The notes under the pieces: generated by a model
The model's database searches: none
Told to the model about the DNA's origin: nothing
What the model saw: only the letters and a program-made list of their open reading frames with translations
Made by a program: the position numbers and the translations under genes
NCBI RefSeq assembly: GCF_030825785.1
Contig: NZ_JAPJPG010000029.1
Coordinates: 1-20,623, forward strand
Source of the DNA: Anaerococcus sp.
GTDB lineage: Bacteria > Bacillota > Clostridia > Tissierellales > Peptoniphilaceae
Length of the DNA: 20,623 nt
Direction: 5' to 3'
Shown here: positions 7,613 through 15,405 of the stretch, piece after piece
How positions within the stretch are numbered: position 1 is the stretch's first letter
How the letters are laid out: every line of letters begins with the position of its first letter

Positions 7613-8701
7613 ATGGCAAACATTAACATGGAAATGGACAACAGCTCTTTAGCAAAGATTAAAGTCATCGGAGTTGGTGGCGGTGGAAACAACGCAATCA
7701 GCAGGATGAGAGAAAGCGGACTATCTGGTGTGGAGTTTTTGGCACTAAACACAGATCTACAAACACTACAAGAATCAAACGCAGACATAAGACTTCAAAT
7801 TGGTGAGAAACTAACAAGAGGTCTAGGAGCTGGAGCTAATCCTGAAGTAGGAGAAAAGGCTGCAGAAGAGTCTAAAAACGAAATATCAGAAGCTATCAAA
7901 GGCGCAGACATGATCTTTATCACTGCTGGAATGGGCGGTGGAACAGGTACAGGTGCTGCACCAGTAGTTGCGAAAGTTGCTAAAGAGATGGAAATCTTGA
8001 CAGTTGGTGTTGTAACTAAGCCATTTACTTTCGAAGGTAGAAAAAGACAAAACCAAGCTGAAGGTGGAATCGAAAGATTAAAGGAAAATGTAGATACACT
8101 AATCACAATTCCAAATGATAGACTCCTACAAATCGTAGAAAAGAGAACATCAATGGTAGATGCCTTCAAGATGGCAGACCAAGTACTTATGGATGCAGTA
8201 AGTGGTATTTCAGAACTAATCGCTGTACCTAACGTAATTAACCTTGACTTTGCAGATGTTGAGTCAATAATGTCTGATCAAGGAATCGCTCACATGGGTA
8301 TCGGTAGGGCTAATGGTGAAAATAGGGCTGTTGAAGCTGCTAAGGCTGCTGTTAACTCACCATTACTTGAGACAAGCATCGAAGGAGCAAACGCAGTATT
8401 ACTTAACGTAACGGCAGCTGAAGTTGGTCTAATGGAAGCTAACGAAGCAGCTGAGCTTATTAGAGAAAATATTGACTCTGATGCTAACATCATATTCGGA
8501 GTTGGTAGTGATGAATCTCTAGGAGATGATATCAAGATTACTGTTATTGCAACAGGTTTTGATAATCCAACACCAGCAAGAAGAAGTGTACAACAAAGTA
8601 CAAGAAATAGAGAAGAGCTCAAGGCTCCTCAAAGACCTAGCGCTAAGAAAAAATCATCAAATCCTTTTGATGACTTCGACTTACCAGATTTTCTAAAATA
8701 A
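7613..8701 (+). CDS. ftsZ: Cell division GTPase FtsZ
   Basis: FtsZ is the tubulin-like GTPase that polymerises into the Z ring. From ATG 7613 it has 362 residues. The GTPase domain begins IKVIGVGGGGNNAI (16-29), the tubulin signature GGGTGTG is at 108-114, and the NLDFADV synergy-loop region is intact. After a short linker rich in Ser, Arg and Lys it ends DDFDLPDFLK, the conserved C-terminal peptide that binds membrane anchors such as FtsA or SepF. A frame opening at ATG 7601 exists, but the GGGGGAA at 7603-7609 is then read as codons; it is an ideal ribosome site for 7613, so I take the later start. Codon choice is more biased than in neighbours, as expected for a highly expressed gene. With no ftsA in the cluster, the membrane anchor must be encoded elsewhere. 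Confidence 0.98.
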   Translation: MANINMEMDNSSLAKIKVIGVGGGGNNAISRMRESGLSGVEFLALNTDLQTLQESNADIRLQIGEKLTRGLGAGANPEVGEKAAEESKNEISEAIKGADMIFITAGMGGGTGTGAAPVVAKVAKEMEILTVGVVTKPFTFEGRKRQNQAEGGIERLKENVDTLITIPNDRLLQIVEKRTSMVDAFKMADQVLMDAVSGISELIAVPNVINLDFADVESIMSDQGIAHMGIGRANGENRAVEAAKAAVNSPLLETSIEGANAVLLNVTAAEVGLMEANEAAELIRENIDSDANIIFGVGSDESLGDDIKITVIATGFDNPTPARRSVQQSTRNREELKAPQRPSAKKKSSNPFDDFDLPDFLK

Positions 8702-8702
8702 T

Positions 8703-9170
8703 ATGAGATGTCCCTACTGCGATTCAACCAATACCAGGGTTTTAGATTCTAGATCAACAGAAGACGATAGGGCTATCAGACGAAGACGCTTGTGTGAAGA
8801 TTGTGATCGTAGGTTTTCAACTTACGAAAGGTATGAAGATTCTACTATAATGGTCATAAAAAAAGACGAAACAAGAGAAGCCTATGACCCAACGAAATTG
8901 ATAGCAGGAATTGTAAAAAGTTGCCAAAAAAGACCGGTGACTATGGATGATATTGAAAAAGTTGCTAGGAATGTAGAAACTAGAATAAATCATACGGGAA
9001 ACAAAGAAATAAGTTCAACCTATATAGGAGAGCTGGTGATGGCTGAGCTAAAAGAGCTCGACCCAGTTGCCTATGTGAGGTTTGCATCGGTTTATAGAGA
9101 ATTTAAGGATGTTGATTCCTTTTATGAAGAAATAAAAAGTTTAAAAGATAAGAAAGATGCTCATTCCTAG
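8703..9170 (+). CDS. nrdR: Transcriptional repressor NrdR
   Basis: NrdR is a nucleotide-sensing repressor of ribonucleotide reductase genes. The 155-residue product has an N-terminal zinc ribbon with Cys at 3, 6, 31 and 34, and the basic DNA-contact stretch RAIRRRRLCEDC. An ATP-cone domain (about 48-138) follows. Length and motifs match the family. It begins one base after the ftsZ stop with no visible Shine-Dalgarno, so translation is likely coupled to ftsZ. Its stop codon sits in the loop and stem of the terminator that ends the cluster. I did not see NrdR boxes in this window, so its targets are elsewhere. Confidence 0.96.
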   Translation: MRCPYCDSTNTRVLDSRSTEDDRAIRRRRLCEDCDRRFSTYERYEDSTIMVIKKDETREAYDPTKLIAGIVKSCQKRPVTMDDIEKVARNVETRINHTGNKEISSTYIGELVMAELKELDPVAYVRFASVYREFKDVDSFYEEIKSLKDKKDAHS

Positions 9171-9182
9171 CATCTTTTTTTT
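9153..9182 (+). terminator. Rho-independent terminator overlapping the nrdR end
   Basis: The stem AAAGATGCT (from 9153, one base offset tolerated) pairs with AGCATCTTT around a 7-base loop and runs into eight Ts (9175-9182). The nrdR stop TAG at 9168-9170 lies in the loop and 3' arm. Only four bases separate the T-run from the rarA Shine-Dalgarno. Confidence 0.85.
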
Positions 9183-9197
9183 CTTTAGGAGGAGATT

Positions 9198-10517
9198 GTG
9201 GATTTATTTGAACTTAATAGGATTAATCAATTAGAAAAAAGTGCTCCTCTGGCTGATAGGATAAGGCCCAAGGACTTAAATGATTACCTAGGTCAAGACC
9301 ATCTAATAGGGGAAGGCAAGATTATTAATAGGATGATCAAGGCGGATAGGATATATTCGATGATTTTTTATGGGCCACCCGGAGTGGGTAAGACTAGCCT
9401 TGCTAAGATCATATCCCAAAAGACTAATATGGCCTTCGAGGAGATCTCTGCTGTGGCAAGTGGAATATCTGACCTTAAGAAAAAAGTACAGATAGCCAAG
9501 GATAATTTATCTTTCGAGAATAAGAAAACTATCCTTTTTATTGACGAGATTCACAGATTTAACAAAAGCCAGCAGGATTATCTATTGCCATATGTAGAAG
9601 ATTCTACCCTTATTCTTATTGGAGCAACTACAGAAAATCCTTACTTCGAGGTAAATAAGGCCTTGATATCTAGGATGTATGTCTTCGAGCTAAAAAGCTT
9701 AAGTGATAGAGACCAATCAAGCTTGATCGATTCAGCTCTTAAGAAGGATGTAATCCTACAGAACAAAAATATTATAATAGAAGATGAAGCGAGAGAGACT
9801 CTTATCAAATACTCAAATGGAGATTCTAGGGCGCTTCTTAACGCTTTAGAGATTGCTATATTTTCAGAAGATGAGATTGATGGTAGAATAGTTATAGGAA
9901 AGTCTACTATCGAAAATTCTACCCAGAAAAAAATTGCCGTCTACGACAAAAATGGAGATAGACATTACGACACGACCAGTGCCTTTATAAAATCTATGAG
10001 GGGATCAGATATAGATGCAGCACTCTTCTATCTTGCCAAGATGCTTGAATCTGGCGAAGATATAAAGTTTATAGCAAGAAGGATGATTATATTTGCATCA
10101 GAAGATATATCAAATGCTGATCCAAATGCCTTGGTCATGGCGGTCAATTGTTTTAAGGCAATAGACACGGTAGGGATGCCTGAAGCAAGGATAATCCTTG
10201 GCCAGGTGGTGACTTATCTTTCAGCAGCACCAAAGAGTAATTCTACTTATCTTGCCATAAATAAGGCGATTGATTTTGTTAAGAATAATAAGGATAGAGA
10301 AGTACCAAATAAGCTTAAAGATACCCATTATAAGGGATCAAAGAATTTGGTAAAGGATAAATACCTATATCCTCATGCTTACGGTGGTTATGTAGATCAA
10401 GACTATCTTCCGGATAAGTACATAGGAGTAAAATTCTATGAGGCGAAGAAAGTTGGATATGAAAAAGAAATGATAGAAAGACTTGAGAAAATAAAGAGAG
10501 GGATAAATGAAGATTAG
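9198..10517 (+). CDS. rarA: Replication-associated recombination AAA+ ATPase RarA (MgsA)
   Basis: RarA/MgsA is a clamp-loader-like AAA+ ATPase acting at stalled replication forks. The 439 residues show Walker A GPPGVGKTS (59-67), Walker B LFIDEIHR (113-120) and the family-typical FNKSQQD just after it. Sensor 1 GATTENP (142-148), an arginine-finger candidate in SRM (158-160) and the C-terminal tetramer domain, with KGSKNLV and YLPHAYGGYVDQDYLP-like segments, complete it. It uses a GTG start at 9198, chosen because a perfect AGGAGG (9187-9192) sits five bases upstream. It follows the cluster terminator with almost no gap, so its promoter must be inside or before nrdR, or depend on read-through. 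Its end overlaps asnS by 11 bases. Confidence 0.96.
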   Translation: MDLFELNRINQLEKSAPLADRIRPKDLNDYLGQDHLIGEGKIINRMIKADRIYSMIFYGPPGVGKTSLAKIISQKTNMAFEEISAVASGISDLKKKVQIAKDNLSFENKKTILFIDEIHRFNKSQQDYLLPYVEDSTLILIGATTENPYFEVNKALISRMYVFELKSLSDRDQSSLIDSALKKDVILQNKNIIIEDEARETLIKYSNGDSRALLNALEIAIFSEDEIDGRIVIGKSTIENSTQKKIAVYDKNGDRHYDTTSAFIKSMRGSDIDAALFYLAKMLESGEDIKFIARRMIIFASEDISNADPNALVMAVNCFKAIDTVGMPEARIILGQVVTYLSAAPKSNSTYLAINKAIDFVKNNKDREVPNKLKDTHYKGSKNLVKDKYLYPHAYGGYVDQDYLPDKYIGVKFYEAKKVGYEKEMIERLEKIKRGINED

Positions 10518-11895
10518 AGATATATTAAATGAAGTAGACAAATATGTTGATAGTGAAGTTTGTGTATATGGTTGGATGAGAAACCAAAGATTTGGTAAAA
10601 ACGTTGGTTTTATCGAGCTAAATGACGGAACAACCTTCAAGAACCTACAAGTAGTTGTAGGAAGTGATATCGAAAATTACGATGAACTCGACAAGCAATA
10701 CCTATCCACATCACTTGAAGTTAAGGGAGTTTTGGTAAAAACAGGTAATAGCAAAAACCCTTACGAAATCCAAGCGAAAGAAGTAAATGTATTAGGTGAA
10801 TCTTCTGAAAAATTCCCTATCCAAAAGCAAAGACAAACACTAGAATTTATGAGAACTATCCCTCATCTTAGGGCTAGAACAAACACCTATAGGGCTGTTT
10901 TTAGGGTAAGATCAATCCTTGCTTACGCTCTCCACAAGTTCTTCCAAGAAAGAGGCTTCCTATATGTAAACCCTCCAATAGTAACTTCTTCTGACGCAGA
11001 AGGAGCGGGAGAGATGTTTAACATAACAACAATCGACCCAGACGATGCTCCAAGAAATGAAGATGGAAGTGTTGATTATAGCAAGGACTTCTTTAGCAAG
11101 AAGAGCTACCTAACAGTATCAGGCCAGCTTGAGGCTGAAGATTATGCCCTAGCTTTTGGAGATGTCTATACCTTCGGTCCAACTTTTAGGGCAGAAGATT
11201 CAAACACTCCTAGACATGCTGCTGAGTTTTGGATGCTAGAGCCTGAGATGGCCTTTACAGATTATAATCTCGCTATGGATGTGGCTGAAGACATGATCAA
11301 ATACTCCATCAACTATCTATTAGAAAATGCTCCAGATGAGATGAATTTCTTCAACACCTGGATTGACAAGGGACTAATAGAAAGACTAGAGAAGGTTAGA
11401 GATGCAGAATTTGCTAGAGTGACTTATACTAAAGCAATCGAGCTTTTACAAGAATCTGGTGAGAAATTTGAATTCCCAGTAGAATGGGGAATCGACCTAC
11501 AAACAGAGCATGAGAGATATCTTTCTGAAAAAATCGTAGGAGGACCTGTATTTGTCACAGACTATCCAAAAAACATCAAGGCCTTCTATATGAAGAGAAA
11601 CGACGATGGCAAGACTGTTGCAGCCTTCGATATGCTCGTTCCTGGAGTAGGTGAATTAATAGGTGGTTCACAAAGGGAAGAAAGATACGACGAATTATAT
11701 AAATCAATGGAAGAAAATGGCCTAAATCCAGAAGAGTACGAAAACTACCTAGACCTAAGAAGATTCGGTACAGTAGTTCACTCAGGTTTTGGACTAGGCT
11801 TTGAGAGAGCTGTAATGTATGTTACAGGAATGAAAAATATCAGAGACGTACTGGCTTATCCAAGATACGTACGTGCCTTCGCTGATAAGAACTAG
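10507..11895 (+). CDS. asnS: Asparaginyl-tRNA synthetase
   Basis: This class IIb synthetase charges tRNA-Asn with asparagine. The 462 residues contain an N-terminal OB-fold anticodon-binding domain (VCVYGWMRNQRFGKNVGFIEL) and the class II catalytic core. FRAEDSNTPRHAAEFWMLEPE begins at 227 (motif 2), and GFGLGFERAVMYVTG with the motif 3 Arg lies at about 427-441. SYLTVSGQLEAE is typical of AsnRS and separates it from AspRS. AGAGGG five bases upstream supports the start, which overlaps rarA by 11 bases. That overlap leaves no room for a T-box leader, so asparagine starvation is not sensed by an adjacent T-box here. Confidence 0.97.
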   Translation: MKIRDILNEVDKYVDSEVCVYGWMRNQRFGKNVGFIELNDGTTFKNLQVVVGSDIENYDELDKQYLSTSLEVKGVLVKTGNSKNPYEIQAKEVNVLGESSEKFPIQKQRQTLEFMRTIPHLRARTNTYRAVFRVRSILAYALHKFFQERGFLYVNPPIVTSSDAEGAGEMFNITTIDPDDAPRNEDGSVDYSKDFFSKKSYLTVSGQLEAEDYALAFGDVYTFGPTFRAEDSNTPRHAAEFWMLEPEMAFTDYNLAMDVAEDMIKYSINYLLENAPDEMNFFNTWIDKGLIERLEKVRDAEFARVTYTKAIELLQESGEKFEFPVEWGIDLQTEHERYLSEKIVGGPVFVTDYPKNIKAFYMKRNDDGKTVAAFDMLVPGVGELIGGSQREERYDELYKSMEENGLNPEEYENYLDLRRFGTVVHSGFGLGFERAVMYVTGMKNIRDVLAYPRYVRAFADKN

Positions 11896-11903
11896 GGGGA
11901 AGT

Positions 11904-14306
11904 ATGGTTGAATATAATCCAAATGCCATAGAGAAAAAATGGCAAAAGAAATGGGATGATGAGAAGACTTTTAAATCTGAGATAGATAATAATAAGAAGA
12001 AATTCTATCCTTTGGTAGAGTTTCCTTACCCATCAGGACAAGGCCTACACGTAGGACACCCTCGTCCATATACCGCTCTTGATGTCGTAGCTCGTAAGAG
12101 AAGACTTGAGGGAGAAAATGTAATGTATCCAATGGGATGGGATGCCTTCGGTCTTCCAACAGAAAACTACGCTATCAAAAATAAAATCCACCCAGCTAAG
12201 GTTACAGCTGATAACATAGCCCACTTTAAAGAACAAATGAAATCAATAGGATTCTCATTTGATTGGGATAGAGAAGTAAACACGACTGACCCAGACTATT
12301 ATAAGTGGAGTCAATGGATTTTCATTCAAATGTATAAGCATGGACTAGCCTATAAGAATGAAATGTCTGTAAACTGGTGTCCATCTTGTCAAGTAGGACT
12401 TGCTAATGAAGAAGTTGTAGATGGTAAGTGTGAAAGATGCGGCACTGAAGTAGTCCACAAGATGAAAAATCAATGGATGCTAAAAATAACTGAATATGCA
12501 GATAGATTGATAGATGACCTAGATGAAGTTGACTTTGAAGAAAGAATCAAGGCCAGTCAAATCAACTGGATTGGTAGAAGCCATGGTTGTGATGTTGACT
12601 TTAAGATAAAAGACTTAGACGAAAAGCTAACAGTATATACAACAAGACCTGACACTATATTTGGTGTATCCTACATGGTAGTAAGCCCTGAGCATCCAAT
12701 ACTTGATAAATACAAAGACAAAATCAAAAACTTCTCTGAAATAGAAGATTACCAAGAAGAAGCTAAGAAGAAATCTGACTTCGAAAGAAGTGAGCTAAAT
12801 AAAGATAAGACTGGTGTTATGATAGATGGTCTTTCTGCAATAAACCCACTAAACGATAAGGAAATTCCTATCTGGGTATCTGACTATGTCTTAATGACTT
12901 ATGGTACGGGAGCAATAATGTCAGTTCCTGCTCACGATAGCCGTGATTTTGAATTTGCGAGGAAGTTTGATATGCCAATAATCCCAGTTTATGACACAGG
13001 AGAAGAGCTTCCAACAACTGATATCAACAAGGGAGAGGCAATCAACTCAGACTTTTTAAACGGCCTATCAGCAAATGACGCTAAGAAAAAAGCTATAGAA
13101 TATGTAGAAGAAAAGGGACTTGGTAAGGCTAAGACCAACTTTAAACTAAGAGACTGGGTATTTTCTCGTCAAAGATATTGGGGAGAACCAATACCTATGA
13201 TCTACTGCGAAGAGCATGGTTGGGTTCCAGTTCCTGAAGAAGAACTTCCAGTAAAGCTTCCTGATGTTCCTTCTTATGAGCCAACAGCTACAGGCGAATC
13301 TCCACTATCAGAAATAGAAGAGTTTGTAAACACAACTTGTCCAATCTGTGGAAAACCTGCCAAAAGAGAAACCGACACCATGCCTCAATGGGCGGGATCT
13401 AGCTGGTATTATCTAAGATATATGGATCCAAATAATAAGGAAGCCATTGCAAGTAAAGAAGCCCTAGACTACTATTCACCAGTTGATTGGTACAATGGGG
13501 GAATGGAGCATACTACTCTTCACTTACTTTACTCAAGATTCTGGCATAAGTTCCTCTATGATATAGGTGTCGTTCCAACAAAAGAGCCTTACAAGAAGAG
13601 AACTAGCCATGGAATGATCCTAGGAAGTGATCACCAAAAGATGAGCAAGTCTCGTGGCAATGTAATAAACCCAGATGACATCGTAAGAGACTATGGGGCT
13701 GATACCTTAAGATGCTATGAGATGTTTATGGGAGATTTCTCATCAATGGCTATCTGGTCAGATGAGGGAGTTAGAGGCTGTAGGAAATATCTAGAAAGAG
13801 TATTTAACCTAACAGATCTTGTAGTAGAAGGCGAAGATTATAGCAAAGAGCTTGAAGTTATAATCAACCAAACTATCAAGAAGGTAAGTGAAGATTACGA
13901 AAACCTTAAGTTCAATACTGCTATAGCTCAACTTATGACCCTCCTAAACGAGATGAAATCCCTAGGTAAAATTACTAAAAAAGACTTTAGAACTTATATA
14001 ACACTTCTTAATCCAGTAGCTCCACACATGACTGAAGAATTGTGGGAGATGATGGCTTATGAAGGAGAGCTTAACCAAACTACTTGGCCAAGCTATGACG
14101 AGGACAAATTAAGCTTCGATTCATTTGAAATGCCTGTACAAATCAATGGTAAGGTAAGAGCTACAGTCATGATGGATAAGGAAGCAAGCAAGGAAGATGC
14201 TATAAAGAGCGCTCAAGAAGATAATAATATCCAGTCATACATCGAAGGAAAAGAAATTAGAAAAATAATTTACGTTTCTGGAAAAATCTTAAATATAGTT
14301 GTCTAG
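11904..14306 (+). CDS. leuS: Leucyl-tRNA synthetase
   Basis: This class Ia synthetase charges tRNA-Leu. At 800 residues it is of normal bacterial length. The HIGH-type motif is HVGH (49-52) and KMSKS is at 579-583. A zinc-ribbon insertion shows Cys at 159, 162, 176 and 179, and a second CPIC pair lies nearer the second half. The editing (CP1) domain carries TTRPDTIFG and GTGAIMSVPAHDSRDFEFA, which includes the conserved Asp, so proofreading looks intact. The anticodon-binding and C-terminal domains follow (MTEELWEM, VQINGKVRATV). AGGGGGA upstream is a good ribosome site; the gap to asnS is 8 bases, so there is no T-box here either. A long hairpin terminator follows. Confidence 0.98.
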   Translation: MVEYNPNAIEKKWQKKWDDEKTFKSEIDNNKKKFYPLVEFPYPSGQGLHVGHPRPYTALDVVARKRRLEGENVMYPMGWDAFGLPTENYAIKNKIHPAKVTADNIAHFKEQMKSIGFSFDWDREVNTTDPDYYKWSQWIFIQMYKHGLAYKNEMSVNWCPSCQVGLANEEVVDGKCERCGTEVVHKMKNQWMLKITEYADRLIDDLDEVDFEERIKASQINWIGRSHGCDVDFKIKDLDEKLTVYTTRPDTIFGVSYMVVSPEHPILDKYKDKIKNFSEIEDYQEEAKKKSDFERSELNKDKTGVMIDGLSAINPLNDKEIPIWVSDYVLMTYGTGAIMSVPAHDSRDFEFARKFDMPIIPVYDTGEELPTTDINKGEAINSDFLNGLSANDAKKKAIEYVEEKGLGKAKTNFKLRDWVFSRQRYWGEPIPMIYCEEHGWVPVPEEELPVKLPDVPSYEPTATGESPLSEIEEFVNTTCPICGKPAKRETDTMPQWAGSSWYYLRYMDPNNKEAIASKEALDYYSPVDWYNGGMEHTTLHLLYSRFWHKFLYDIGVVPTKEPYKKRTSHGMILGSDHQKMSKSRGNVINPDDIVRDYGADTLRCYEMFMGDFSSMAIWSDEGVRGCRKYLERVFNLTDLVVEGEDYSKELEVIINQTIKKVSEDYENLKFNTAIAQLMTLLNEMKSLGKITKKDFRTYITLLNPVAPHMTEELWEMMAYEGELNQTTWPSYDEDKLSFDSFEMPVQINGKVRATVMMDKEASKEDAIKSAQEDNNIQSYIEGKEIRKIIYVSGKILNIVV

Positions 14307-14330
14307 GATAAAAATTTAGATTAATTAAGT

Positions 14331-14368
14331 AAAAACTCAAGAGTCAGACTTTTGGGTTTTTCTTTTTT
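14331..14368 (+). terminator. Rho-independent terminator after leuS
   Basis: The 5' arm beginning AAAAACTCAAGAGT (14331-14344) pairs with the stretch ACTTTTGGGTTTTT (14348-14361), including G.U wobbles, around a 3-base loop. A T-rich tail follows to 14368. It closes rarA-asnS-leuS. Confidence 0.82.
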
Positions 14369-14640
14369 GGATACCACATCTCTTAAGGATTTATAAGACT
14401 AAAAGCACCTTATACAGCTAATACAAAAGCTGGTATAAATCATAGGCCAAGAGCCTACACAATGATTTACTCTAGCTTGATGTATGAAAACCCTTAAGGA
14501 TTAAATATAAGGAAAGACTGATAAGAAATATCATAGATAAAAAGCCCAGACTTGGCCAATAAAATAGAAATTTTTTGAAGTAGCTAGCAAATAAGAAGAA
14601 CAATCTTAAAGTAAACTAATAATTGATTTTACGAAAAAAA
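14369..14640 (+). other. Non-coding stretch with nested pairing, possible small RNA
   Basis: There is no open frame of useful size. Several complementary segments nest: CCTTATA (14408-14414) with TATAAGG (14506-14512); AGCTA (14416-14420) with TAGCT (14473-14477); AAATCAT (14437-14443) with ATGATTT (14462-14468), which encloses AGGC/GCCT (14444-14447 and 14453-14456). The palindrome CCTTAAGG is at 14492-14499, and CTTAAGGATT occurs twice (14383 and 14493). The stretch lies between two terminators, as a separate small RNA would. A promoter is not clear: TTGGAT (14367) with TTTATA (14390) is weak. It matches no riboswitch or T-box I can recognise. AT-rich DNA gives chance pairings, so this is a candidate only. 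Confidence 0.3.
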
Positions 14641-14641
14641 T

Positions 14642-14665
14642 AAAGGCTTTGAGGCCTTTTTATTT
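14642..14665 (+). terminator. Second terminator-like hairpin after leuS
   Basis: AAAGGC (14642-14647) pairs with GCCTTT (14654-14659) around a 6-base loop, followed by a T-rich tail interrupted by one A. An A-run precedes it, so it may also work on the minus strand. It has no protein gene of its own to end, since leuS is already terminated 280 bases earlier. Confidence 0.7.
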
Positions 14666-14711
14666 ATATATATTTTAATATCCATAAGATATAAATTAAT
14701 AATATTAAATC

Positions 14712-14739
14712 TTGAAATTATCGATTAATTTCATATAAT
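14712..14739 (+). promoter_or_regulatory. Candidate upstream promoter of the TVP38/SdpI pair
   Basis: TTGAAA (14712-14717) and a perfect TATAAT (14734-14739) are separated by 16 bases. The predicted start near 14746 falls in the -35 of the second candidate promoter, so the two would be alternative or mutually exclusive. Confidence 0.6.
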
Positions 14740-14743
14740 AGAT

Positions 14744-14772
14744 TTGACAAGGGATAAATAAAGATGTACGAT
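14744..14772 (+). promoter_or_regulatory. Candidate proximal promoter with start-site dyad
   Basis: A perfect TTGACA (14744-14749) and TACGAT (14767-14772) are spaced by 17 bases. Directly after the -10 lies TTGTATTACAA (14772-14782), a 5-base inverted repeat around one central base, nested in a wider GATGT...ACATC dyad (14763-14787). A dyad over the start site is a typical repressor position; the regulator is unknown. Confidence 0.5.
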
Positions 14773-14803
14773 TGTATTACAAACATCATACAAAGAGGAA
14801 TTT

Positions 14804-15397
14804 ATGAAAGCTATAATAAAGAAAAATATTTTCAATATAATATCAGTCCTTATGCTTGTAATATTTACGATCTTGGGATATTTAGGATACAGGGCAGGAC
14901 TATTTAATTCTCTAGATAGCTTCAGGGCCTATATTCTATCTAAAGGGAAGCTCGCTCCTCTTTTCTTTATGCTGATACAAGTAGTTCAGATAGTGCTTCC
15001 AGTAATTCCAGGTGGACTTACTACGGTATTTGGCGTGATTATATTTGGAGCTTTCTGGGGTTTTATCTATAATTACATTTCTATTTGTATTGGATCAATA
15101 TTAGTCTTTTTTATCTCTAGAAACTTCGGTAAGTCTATTGTGATTAGGATTTTTGGTAAGGACACTTTTGAGAAATACCATCACAGGATTAATGATAAGT
15201 CCTATGAGAAGTTCTTTGCCCTTGCGATTTTATTTCCTGTAGCTCCTGACGATTTCCTTTGCTATCTGTCAGGACTTACAGATATGAGCTTTAAGAAATT
15301 TGCAAGTATAATATTTCTCTTCAAGGGCCCATCCATATTTCTCTACTCAATGGCTTGGGTAATGGGACTTGACTTCATATTTGATAGATACTTATAG
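14804..15397 (+). CDS. TVP38/TMEM64 (VTT domain) family membrane protein
   Basis: This integral membrane protein of 197 residues belongs to the VTT/DedA-like superfamily (TVP38/TMEM64), as judged by its pattern. A leading span (about 10-30) is followed by the VTT core: VLPVIPGG (65-71), then FGAFWGFIYNYISICIGSI running into FFISRNFGK (81-110). FPVAPDDFLCYLSGLTDMSF is at 144-163, and a last hydrophobic region reaches the C-terminus. Some members of the superfamily are linked to lipid scrambling or flipping; the role of this one is unknown. AGAGGA just upstream supports the start. It has its own promoter region and lies 8 bases before the SdpI-family gene, whose AGGAGG overlaps its stop, so the two form an operon. 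Confidence 0.85.
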   Translation: MKAIIKKNIFNIISVLMLVIFTILGYLGYRAGLFNSLDSFRAYILSKGKLAPLFFMLIQVVQIVLPVIPGGLTTVFGVIIFGAFWGFIYNYISICIGSILVFFISRNFGKSIVIRIFGKDTFEKYHHRINDKSYEKFFALAILFPVAPDDFLCYLSGLTDMSFKKFASIIFLFKGPSIFLYSMAWVMGLDFIFDRYL

Positions 15398-15405
15398 GAG
15401 GTATT

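Noticed and set aside
7795..8622. Antisense open frames in ftsZ
   Set aside because: They are mirror frames of a conserved, codon-biased gene and have no ribosome sites or family motifs.
14369..14803. Known riboswitch, T-box or 6S RNA in the gap after leuS
   Set aside because: I found no T-box core, no familiar riboswitch core and no long single closing helix as in 6S RNA; kept only as an unclassified candidate.
14764..14910. Frame from ATG 14764 with a possible AAGGG site, about 47 codons
   Set aside because: Its start lies on the predicted -10, it is out of frame with and overlaps the TVP38-type gene, and it shows no recognisable protein pattern.
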